64,000 nucleotides of DNA, taken from contig DVMQ01000003.1 of the NCBI GenBank assembly GCA_018714895.1, positions 1 to 64,000 of the forward strand, read 5' to 3'. The stretch's first letter is position 1; every line of letters starts with the position of its first letter. Positions 8,374 through 15,465 of this stretch are shown piece by piece. A program made the position numbers and the translations under genes. This stretch comes from Coprovicinus avistercoris. GTDB taxonomy: Bacteria; Actinomycetota; Coriobacteriia; Coriobacteriales; Atopobiaceae. The notes beneath the pieces were generated by a model. That model was not told the DNA's origin, searched no databases, and saw only the letters and a program-made list of their open reading frames with translations.

Positions 8374-9299
8374 ACGCACACTCCTTCAATTGCCTGAGGA
8401 AAGTTTACATCGCAGCGCACATACGTACCGTCATAACGCCAAATGCCAGCCAGTCCGCCCTTATACGTTAGGGCAATCTTGGTGTTATTTGAATAACCTT
8501 GCTTAAACTGCGGCACAAATGGACGCCCATGCATAACGGGTTTGCACTCATTATCAGCAAGCTCATACGAGAAAAGCTCAAGTGCTTTCACCGGATCAAG
8601 TAGATGAGCACGAATAGCCGCAAGGCCATCGGCCTCAAGTTCTGCGAGTGTGAGGCAATCTTTCAGACTGATAGAACCCGAGGTCAACCTACGCAAGTTA
8701 GTCACATGAGCAAAGCAACCAAGCTTTTGACCTAAATCACGTGCAATGCTTCGAATGTAAGTTCCCTTGGAAACATCCAAATCGAGTGTCCATGTAGCTT
8801 GTTCTGGATCGATATCTACAAGCTTGGCATCAAAAATCTGAATATGACGAGAAGGAAGTTCTATCTGTTGTCCCGCCCGCGCCACAGCATATGCGCGTTT
8901 CCCACCAACCGAAACAGCTGAATACGCCGGTGGAACCTGATCTTGTTCTCCAATCAGACCCTTCACCTCTTCTGAAGCTTTAGGGTATGAAAGTAGTTCA
9001 GGTGAAACTGGAGCGGTTTGTATGCTATCTCCCTCAGCGTCATCGGTCGTTGTTTGCACGCCAAGAGAAAACGTAGCTCTATACTGTTTGCGATCAAGCG
9101 TCAGCAGACCCAAAAGTTTGGTCGCCTGTCCAACACCAATGACAAGTACACCTGAAGCAGCAGGATCCAAAGTTCCAGCATGGCCAACTCGAGAGGTGCC
9201 CAACACGCGCCTAACACGCGACACTACATTGTGACTTGTCATACCTGTAGGTTTATCAAGAGCAAAGAGTGCATTGATCGGAGAAGGACCACGCCTCAC
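8370..9299 (-). CDS. truB: tRNA pseudouridine-55 synthase
   Basis: TruB converts U55 to pseudouridine in the T loop of nearly all tRNAs. The catalytic motif GHAGTLDPAASG carries the nucleophilic aspartate D45. The N-terminal LDKPTGMTSH segment and the PUA-like C-terminus are also visible. Its 309 aa are normal for the family. It starts with GTG, overlapping the nrnA stop codon as GTGA, and ends overlapping the ribF start. Confidence 0.96.
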   Translation of the reverse strand: MRRGPSPINALFALDKPTGMTSHNVVSRVRRVLGTSRVGHAGTLDPAASGVLVIGVGQATKLLGLLTLDRKQYRATFSLGVQTTTDDAEGDSIQTAPVSPELLSYPKASEEVKGLIGEQDQVPPAYSAVSVGGKRAYAVARAGQQIELPSRHIQIFDAKLVDIDPEQATWTLDLDVSKGTYIRSIARDLGQKLGCFAHVTNLRRLTSGSISLKDCLTLAELEADGLAAIRAHLLDPVKALELFSYELADNECKPVMHGRPFVPQFKQGYSNNTKIALTYKGGLAGIWRYDGTYVRCDVNFPQAIEGVCV

Positions 9300-10327
9300 G
9301 ACAAACTCCCATCGAGCAAACTGCGTAGCAACGGTAAAGCGGTAGCAAGAACCTCATCAATGCTTCCCCGCGCAGTAAAACCAGCAGCAGCCTTATGGCC
9401 TCCCCCGCCAAGTGCTCGAGCCACCCGGGAAACATCCCAGTCCGCCTTTGAGCGGAGATTGCCACGAACCGTGCCATCCCCCGCTTCTTTGAGAAAGAGA
9501 GCAACCTCAGAGCCCTCAACAGAACGAACTATATCGATAAGACCATCGCATTCATCAGGATGGGCTCCTGTACGTTCAAGATCGGCGTGTGTAGCATAGC
9601 TATAGGCAACGCGCCCTTCATCAAACGTGATGATCCTACCCATTACTATCGACTGAAGATGAAGGTATTCCAAGCGGAAACTCTGATATACGTGCAGAGA
9701 TATTTCACTCGGATCAGCCCCAGCATCTACCAACACACTTGCAATCTCAAATGCTTCTGCATCGGCATTTTGATATTGGAAACGACCGGTGTCGGTAACA
9801 ATAGCGCACATCAAACACTGAGAAAGATCTTCATCAAGCTCAAGCCCAAGATGAAGTGCAAATTCGGCAACGATAACACCGGCAGCAGCAGCCTCTGGAC
9901 GAATGACAGAAACTTCTGCCACCTTATCAACCTGAGGATGATGATCGATTACAGCAAGATGATGTGCCTGTTCAGCAAGACTACGCGCTTCATTAAGACG
10001 AGATGGATGCGGTAAGTCAACCATGATAAATAAATCAGGATCTTCGGCATACTCGTCAACATGTATAAAAGTATCGGCCCCTGGCAAAAAGCGATAGAGA
10101 CGTGGCACTGGATCAGAGTCAGCCAAAAGGCATGCAACTCGTTTGCCTGGCCAACGATGCTGAATGATACGAGCTAAACCAAGCACCGATCCAAGTGCAT
10201 CACCATCAGGGTTTGTATGAGCGCAGAGCGCAATTGTTGTTGCTTGCTCAATCTCATGAGCAAGCTCGTCAAACGCTGCGATCTGCGCTTCAAATACCTC
10301 TGCAGGCATGGGCTCGCATGGTTTCAA
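9296..10327 (-). CDS. nrnA: DHH/DHHA1 phosphoesterase, NrnA-like (nanoRNase / pAp phosphatase)
   Basis: NrnA-type enzymes degrade 2-5 nt RNA oligonucleotides and dephosphorylate 3',5'-pAp, with Mn2+ in a DHH active site. This 343-aa protein shows HTNPDGDALG (H37, D41, D43), VDLP (D104), the DHH triad at residues 128-130, and the DHHA1 motif GGGGHKAAAGF near the C-terminus. It begins with TTG, overlapping the rbfA stop as TTGA. Position between rbfA and truB is a common arrangement in Gram-positive bacteria. Confidence 0.93.
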   Translation of the reverse strand: MKPCEPMPAEVFEAQIAAFDELAHEIEQATTIALCAHTNPDGDALGSVLGLARIIQHRWPGKRVACLLADSDPVPRLYRFLPGADTFIHVDEYAEDPDLFIMVDLPHPSRLNEARSLAEQAHHLAVIDHHPQVDKVAEVSVIRPEAAAAGVIVAEFALHLGLELDEDLSQCLMCAIVTDTGRFQYQNADAEAFEIASVLVDAGADPSEISLHVYQSFRLEYLHLQSIVMGRIITFDEGRVAYSYATHADLERTGAHPDECDGLIDIVRSVEGSEVALFLKEAGDGTVRGNLRSKADWDVSRVARALGGGGHKAAAGFTARGSIDEVLATALPLLRSLLDGSLS

Positions 10328-10755
10328 CGAGCCTCGCCTCCCTCCTCGGATACACCCTCTTCAGATCCATCCTCATGCTCAACCGGATAGCCTTGCTCGT
10401 CTTTCTCGATTGACATAGTTTCTGGAACATTTTCGAGTGCCCGAGCAATACGCTCAGCCTCATCGGTAGTTGTATCAATGGTAAACGCAATTTCAGGCGT
10501 TACTCTCCAACCGAGACTACGGCCAAGCAATGAACGAATCCTCCCTTTAGCGCGTGCAAGCGCAGCCAAAACCTCATCGTAACGATCGGGTTCACAGCTT
10601 ACGTATACACGCATAAAGGAACGGTCAACCGAGACCTCCACGCCCGTTATGGTAACGAACGCGAGGTCAGGATCGGCAATTTCATACAGCAAAATATTCG
10701 CAAGTTTCTCACGTGCCAACTCATTTGATCGACGTGATCCAGAGTTCTGCTTCAT
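10324..10755 (-). CDS. rbfA: 30S ribosome-binding factor A
   Basis: RbfA is a small KH-like protein that binds the immature 30S subunit and helps mature the 5' end of 16S rRNA. The 143-aa product has the typical opening with RSNELAREKLANIL and the ITGVEVSVDRSFMRVYVS core. An acidic tail (residues 120-143) is longer than in many homologues. It follows infB by 11 nt and overlaps nrnA by 4 nt. Confidence 0.95.
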   Translation of the reverse strand: MKQNSGSRRSNELAREKLANILLYEIADPDLAFVTITGVEVSVDRSFMRVYVSCEPDRYDEVLAALARAKGRIRSLLGRSLGWRVTPEIAFTIDTTTDEAERIARALENVPETMSIEKDEQGYPVEHEDGSEEGVSEEGGEAR

Positions 10756-10766
10756 GGTCCACCTCG

Positions 10767-13472
10767 CTATTCTGTACGAGCAACCTCCACGATCCGGAAG
10801 CCCTCGATAAGGTCACCGGGGTGGAAGTCCTGATAGTTCTCAAGGCTGATGCCGCACTCAAAGCCTGCTTTAACGCTCTTAACGTCATCCTTGTAGCGCC
10901 TGAGTGAAGCGATCTTGCCCTCAAAGACCACGATACCATCGCGAACAAGGCGCACGGAATCGTCGCGAGAGATTTCGCCTTCGCTCATCATGCAGCCAGC
11001 AGCAACGCCGACTTTGGGCACCTTAAAGGTCTCGCGAACCTCTGCCACACCCGTCTGATGCTCTTCTTCGGTGGGTTTGAGCATGCCAATACGAGCGGCA
11101 TCGATATCTTCGATGGCCTTGTAAATGACGCTATAGGTACGAATTTCAACGCCAGCACGCTCGGCAGCATTGCGTGCCTTGGCCTCCGGGCGCACACCAA
11201 AGCCAATGATAATTGCATTGGAGGCATCGGCGAGAATAACGTCGGTTTCGGTAATAGCACCAACAGCAGAGTGAATGGTATTGATGCGTACCTCAGACTG
11301 ATCCATCTTATTGAGAGAATCCTGAAGAGCCTCAATGGAGCCCTGAACATCAGCCTTGATGATGAGATTTAGTTCCTTAACATCAGCAGATGCCATGGTG
11401 TCAAAGAGGTTCTCAAGCGTGACATGCTTCACGCGGTTCTGCTCTTCAATACGGGCCTTGAGGGCGCGCTGATCGGCCAAATCACGTGCATCACGCTCGT
11501 CTTGGAAGACGCGGAATTCGTCGCCTGCCATAGGAACGCTCTGAAGACCCAAAATCTCAACAGCATCCGAAGGGCCAGCTTCCTCAACGGAATTGCCCTT
11601 AGGATCGACCATAGCGCGTACGCGACCAAAAGAGAGTCCCGCAACAAGCGCATCGCCCACATGCAGAGTACCGCGCGTTACGAGAACCGTTGCTACAGAA
11701 CCGCGACCACGATCCAGCTTTGCCTCAAGTACGTTGCCGGAAGCAAAGGTATTGGGATTAGCTTTGAGCTCGAGAACATCAGCCTGAAGCAGAACGGTCT
11801 CAAGCAGCTCGTCGATACCGATCTTCTTCTTGGCAGAAATGTTCACGAACATATTCTGGCCGCCCCACTCTTCCGGAATAATGCCATATTCCGTGAGCTC
11901 CTGGCGGACCTTATCCGGGTTTGCGCCGGGTTTATCAATCTTGTTGACTGCAACGATGATAGGCACACCAGCAGCCTTTGCGTGATTGATAGATTCAACA
12001 GTCTGAGGCATAACGCCGTCATCAGCAGCAACAATAAGAATAACGATATCGGTCACCTTAGCGCCGCGTGCACGCATGGCAGTAAAGGTTTCGTGACCAG
12101 GCGTATCAATAAAGGTGATAGGCCTTCCGTTGATAAGCACCTGGGAAGCACCAATAGCCTGTGTAATACCGCCAGCTTCGCCTTCAGCAACACCGGTATG
12201 ACGAATAGCATCGAGAAGCGACGTCTTACCGTGGTCAACGTGTCCCATTACCGTAACCACTGGAGGACGCGGAAGCAGATCTTTCGGATCGTCGTAGAAG
12301 GTAAACGAATTCTCCTCTTCCTTGGTCATAACGCGAACCTTACGACCCAGGTCGTCAGCCACAAGCTCGATGAGATCGTCGGTCATGCTCTGCGTCATGG
12401 TAAGAGGCGTGCCCAACAAGAACAGACGCTTAATAATGTCGTTAGCGGACACATTCAGAAGATCTGCAAGCTCAGCTACGGTAGAACCCTGCGGAACCTT
12501 TACCGTATCGAGCTGCGAAAGATCCTGGTCGTTCGCAATGGCTTCTTCTATGCGCTGCTGTTCAGCTGCTTCCTTAGCTTGCTTTTGACGACGCTCTTTG
12601 CGCTTACGACGACGCCCTGTGGATTCACGGGTTGCCTCTTCAACTGCAGCGCGAGCCTCTTCGAGAACATGCTCGCGATTATATTCCTCGGCTGCACGCG
12701 CCATACGGCTGTAACGATCCTCGCTGGAGTTCTCATTGTGGTGGTTCTTGTTTCCGCGACCACGCCTATTCTTTCCAGCTCCCTCAGCACGGGCCTGTTC
12801 ACCTGCAACATCCATTGCAGCGGCACCCACCGTGTTATTGCGGCTCCTGCGATGCTGCGGCTCGCTGCTTGGAGCATCATTGTTCGAAGAACGGGAATTG
12901 CGAGAACCACGCGAATTGCGTGAGCTGCGACGCTCTTCACGTTCAGCCTTGCGCTCTTCTTCCTTGTGAGCCTTGGTCTCCGCAAGGACCTTTTCCTGCT
13001 GAGCGATTTGCTCTAACAAGCTCGCCATAGAAGGAACAGAGCTGGGAGCATTGTCATGCACGCGATTTCGCTCAGCCTCTTCAGCTGCTTTGCGCTCAGC
13101 TTCGCGGCGCGCGTCTTCTTCTGCCTTTGCCTTAGCACGAGCCTTCTCTTCGGCAGCACGACGACGCTCTTCCTCGGCACGCTCTACCTCGCGACGACGC
13201 TCTGCTGCAAGGCGCTCCTCTTCGGCCTTAACGCGAGCTTCCTGCTCCTCGCGCTCGTGCTCTTCTTTCTCAAGACGTTTCTGCTCTTCAATCTCAGCCT
13301 TACGCGCCTCAAGAATGGGGGCCAGCTTTTTGCGCACCATTGAGACATACGCCTCTTCCAGTGCAGATGATGCAGAGCTGGCTGGAATCTTCATATCTTT
13401 GAGATGACCAAGCATTTCCTTGCTTGTCATTCCATATTCTTTAGCAAGGTCATGAACACGAACTTTTGCCAT
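10767..13472 (-). CDS. infB: translation initiation factor IF-2
   Basis: IF-2 is the GTPase that recruits fMet-tRNA to the 30S subunit and promotes subunit joining. An IF2_N helix domain opens the protein (KVRVHDLAKEYG). A roughly 230-residue highly charged Arg/Glu/Ala-rich region predicted to form a long helix and a basic Asn/Ser/Arg-rich linker follow. A second IF2_N-like segment precedes the G domain with P-loop GHVDHGKT (residues 410-417), DTPGHE and NKID motifs. The start is the ATG at 13472 with AAGGGAG upstream; a GTG two codons earlier overlaps that ribosome-binding site. It lies between nusA and rbfA. Confidence 0.97.
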   Translation of the reverse strand: MAKVRVHDLAKEYGMTSKEMLGHLKDMKIPASSASSALEEAYVSMVRKKLAPILEARKAEIEEQKRLEKEEHEREEQEARVKAEEERLAAERRREVERAEEERRRAAEEKARAKAKAEEDARREAERKAAEEAERNRVHDNAPSSVPSMASLLEQIAQQEKVLAETKAHKEEERKAEREERRSSRNSRGSRNSRSSNNDAPSSEPQHRRSRNNTVGAAAMDVAGEQARAEGAGKNRRGRGNKNHHNENSSEDRYSRMARAAEEYNREHVLEEARAAVEEATRESTGRRRKRKERRQKQAKEAAEQQRIEEAIANDQDLSQLDTVKVPQGSTVAELADLLNVSANDIIKRLFLLGTPLTMTQSMTDDLIELVADDLGRKVRVMTKEEENSFTFYDDPKDLLPRPPVVTVMGHVDHGKTSLLDAIRHTGVAEGEAGGITQAIGASQVLINGRPITFIDTPGHETFTAMRARGAKVTDIVILIVAADDGVMPQTVESINHAKAAGVPIIVAVNKIDKPGANPDKVRQELTEYGIIPEEWGGQNMFVNISAKKKIGIDELLETVLLQADVLELKANPNTFASGNVLEAKLDRGRGSVATVLVTRGTLHVGDALVAGLSFGRVRAMVDPKGNSVEEAGPSDAVEILGLQSVPMAGDEFRVFQDERDARDLADQRALKARIEEQNRVKHVTLENLFDTMASADVKELNLIIKADVQGSIEALQDSLNKMDQSEVRINTIHSAVGAITETDVILADASNAIIIGFGVRPEAKARNAAERAGVEIRTYSVIYKAIEDIDAARIGMLKPTEEEHQTGVAEVRETFKVPKVGVAAGCMMSEGEISRDDSVRLVRDGIVVFEGKIASLRRYKDDVKSVKAGFECGISLENYQDFHPGDLIEGFRIVEVARTE

Positions 13473-13521
13473 GGGCACTCCCTTCTCTATGTCTCATCGA
13501 ATTCGGGGCATCTGCCCAGGC

Positions 13522-14778
13522 TTAAATCAGTGAATCTGGATCGTCTGATACTTCCACATCGGCAAGCTCAGCCATCTTCTCATGGATGCCACAATATGGA
13601 GAACCAGGACGAGCCATGTTGCGGCAACGGACACCATTGGGGCCCACATACTCGCAACGATGCTCTTCATCTTCACTGACTTCCTCATGCTCAGGTTCAG
13701 CAGCGGCCATACCGCGAAGAATACCGGCAGCCAGCGATTCATTCTTGATATCGATGTGCAAACCAGTAAGACGGGCTGCCAAACGAGCATTCTGACCTTC
13801 CTTACCAATTGCCAAGGAGAGCTGATCGTCAGGCACAATAACCGTTGCATGACCAGTTTCAGGATCGACAATAACGCGGCTAACCTTAGCCGGCGATAGT
13901 GCGTTGGCGACACACGTTGCAGGATCGTCACTCCAAAGAACCACATCTACACGCTCGCCACGCAGCTCGGATACGACTGTTCTCACGCGGCTACCACGCG
14001 GTCCAACACAGGCGCCAACCGGATCGAGACGGCTATCGAGTGAAGAAACAGCGACCTTAGAACGCGCACCAGGCTCACGGGCAATTGAACGAATCTCAAC
14101 GACACCGTCGTAAATCTCGGGAACCTCGAGCTCAAACAGACGGCGAATAAGATCGGGATGCGTACGGCTGATTACGATTGAAGGACGCATATGCTCACCG
14201 CGAATGGGCTGTGCATTGCTATTCGGGTCGCGCACATCAACAATAATGGCCTTAATACGCTGATTGTGAGAATAACGTTCGCCCTGAGGACGCTCATTGC
14301 GCTCCTCGGGATGACGACGAAGGTCGAAATAAGGCAGCTCAGCCTCGACACCTTCGCGGATCTTTACAATTGTGAACTCATTGGTAATTTGAAGTACCGT
14401 ACCGGTGATAATGTCGCCAATGCGCTCAGAGAATTCCTCATAAATCTGCTGGCGAGCAGCATTGCGTACAATTGCATTGATGGCCGCCTTAGCATGCTGG
14501 GCAGCAATACGACTGGTGTCGGGAGGCGTTACATCAATCTCATCATATTCAGTAAATTCGCCTGTTTCCTCATCAAATGATTCGTCACGAGGCTCAAGAC
14601 GGTAGACATAAATCCTGCCTGTAGCGCGATCGATAGTAACCTTGGCGCCCCAGTCGAGATGCAGAATATCTGCATAGCTCTTTGCGAGCGACTGCTCGAG
14701 GCAGTCAAGCAAGTAGAGCTGATCTATATGCTTTTCCTGACACAGCGCCATGAGCGCTTCCATCATTTCGGATGCCAT
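13522..14778 (-). CDS. nusA: transcription termination/antitermination factor NusA with C-terminal zinc-knuckle tail
   Basis: NusA binds RNA polymerase and nascent RNA and modulates pausing, termination and rRNA antitermination. The 418-aa protein has the N-terminal domain, an S1 domain (GDIITGTVLQITNEFTIVKI region) and two KH domains including GACVGPRGSRVRTV and SLAIGKEGQNARLAARLTG. After the KH module there is an acidic linker and an unusual Cys/His tail: C375-x9-C385-x10-C396-x2-H399, likely a C3H zinc knuckle. No ylxR gene lies between nusA and infB, only 49 nt of spacer. The start has an AGGAGGGG ribosome-binding site. Confidence 0.96.
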   Translation of the reverse strand: MASEMMEALMALCQEKHIDQLYLLDCLEQSLAKSYADILHLDWGAKVTIDRATGRIYVYRLEPRDESFDEETGEFTEYDEIDVTPPDTSRIAAQHAKAAINAIVRNAARQQIYEEFSERIGDIITGTVLQITNEFTIVKIREGVEAELPYFDLRRHPEERNERPQGERYSHNQRIKAIIVDVRDPNSNAQPIRGEHMRPSIVISRTHPDLIRRLFELEVPEIYDGVVEIRSIAREPGARSKVAVSSLDSRLDPVGACVGPRGSRVRTVVSELRGERVDVVLWSDDPATCVANALSPAKVSRVIVDPETGHATVIVPDDQLSLAIGKEGQNARLAARLTGLHIDIKNESLAAGILRGMAAAEPEHEEVSEDEEHRCEYVGPNGVRCRNMARPGSPYCGIHEKMAELADVEVSDDPDSLI

Positions 14779-14796
14779 GATATTTCCCCTCCTGGT

Positions 14797-15297
14797 CTAC
14801 TTGCGACCCTCGGGGGAACCCGAGGCGTCGAATTGAGGTTTGATAGTACAACGACCAATTTCATCAAGATTAAATGCATGCTCGCCATCGTCGCAGCTCA
14901 GTACAACCTGCCCAGAGCGCATGCCGACGAGCTCACCTGTAAAGCGACGACGACCTTCGTGTGCACGAAGCACCAGAGAGACACGTTCGCCAGAAAACCG
15001 CTCAAAATCGCGAGCACGACGAAGCGGCCTATCTAAGCCCGGAGAAGATACTTCAACGGTATAGGAGCCAGGAAACGGATCAACCTCATCAATAACCTCG
15101 TTAACCCATGAACTGTGGGCAGAAACTTCATCAAGGGTTATTGGGGCAGCATCTTCTCGTGCATGATCAATCCGCACACGAACACACGGCGCCTTAGTAG
15201 CACCCACAACCTCAACATCTACAATGTCGGCATTATGTTCCGGTGCAACTTGTTCAAGCTCGGTAAGAAGCCGTTTCACAAGACTCTCGTTGGCCAC
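14797..15297 (-). CDS. rimP: ribosome maturation factor RimP
   Basis: RimP assists late assembly of the 30S subunit. The 166-aa protein has the N-terminal alpha-beta domain with VDVEVVGATKAPCVRVRID and the motif YTVEVSSPGLDRPLRR, followed by the SH3-like C-terminal domain. The start is GTG 15297, preceded by AAAGGAG at 5 nt; a longer reading to 15339 would put that ribosome-binding site inside the gene. It is the first gene of the operon, about 90 nt downstream of the promoter at 15385-15414. Confidence 0.95.
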   Translation of the reverse strand: MANESLVKRLLTELEQVAPEHNADIVDVEVVGATKAPCVRVRIDHAREDAAPITLDEVSAHSSWVNEVIDEVDPFPGSYTVEVSSPGLDRPLRRARDFERFSGERVSLVLRAHEGRRRFTGELVGMRSGQVVLSCDDGEHAFNLDEIGRCTIKPQFDASGSPEGRK

Positions 15298-15376
15298 ATG
15301 CACTCCTTTCGGCCTTACAGACAAAAGGAAGCAGGGCAAACGTGCACCCCACTTCCTTCCTAATCCAACAAACTAT

Positions 15377-15396
15377 TGTGTGTAAATATACACACA
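15377..15396. repeat. perfect inverted repeat overlapping the rimP-nusA promoter -10 box
   Basis: Arms TGTGTGTA (15377-15384) and TACACACA (15389-15396) are separated by 4 bp and cover the -10 hexamer at 15385-15390. The geometry is that of a repressor operator, but no regulator is assigned. It could also form a hairpin at the 5' end of the transcript. Confidence 0.5.
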
Positions 15397-15414
15397 TAAA
15401 AGAACGTGTGTCAA
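15385..15414 (-). promoter_or_regulatory. promoter of the rimP-nusA-infB...dnaG-rpoD operon
   Basis: TTGACA (15409-15414) is a consensus -35 box and TATATT (15385-15390) a near-consensus -10 box, 18 bp apart, reading towards rimP. No other comparably strong promoter was seen down to rpoD. Confidence 0.75.
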
Positions 15415-15422
15415 GCTTACTT

Positions 15423-15453
15423 ATTACCTGCACAGGTTATCTGTGCAGGTAAT
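15423..15453 (-). terminator. hairpin after leuS
   Basis: A perfect 13-bp stem (15423-15435 with 15441-15453) and 5-nt loop lies 12 nt after the leuS stop codon. It lacks a clear U tract, being followed by AAGTAAGC, so termination may be inefficient or Rho-assisted. It separates leuS from the promoter of the next operon. Confidence 0.6.
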
Positions 15454-15465
15454 TATCGAAATAAA

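Noticed and set aside
11424..12923. A 499-codon open frame on the plus strand opposite infB
   Set aside because: It lies entirely within the conserved infB coding region on the other strand, its product has no recognisable domain and no ribosome-binding site supports it. It is a shadow of the biased codon use of infB.
12960..13340. Repetitive, low-complexity sequence resembling tandem repeats
   Set aside because: This is the Arg/Glu/Ala-rich helical region of IF-2. The repetitiveness is at the protein-composition level, with no exact DNA repeat unit.
15298..15339. An upstream extension of rimP to an ATG at 15339
   Set aside because: The extension contains the AAAGGAG ribosome-binding site used by the GTG at 15297 and is not similar to RimP proteins.
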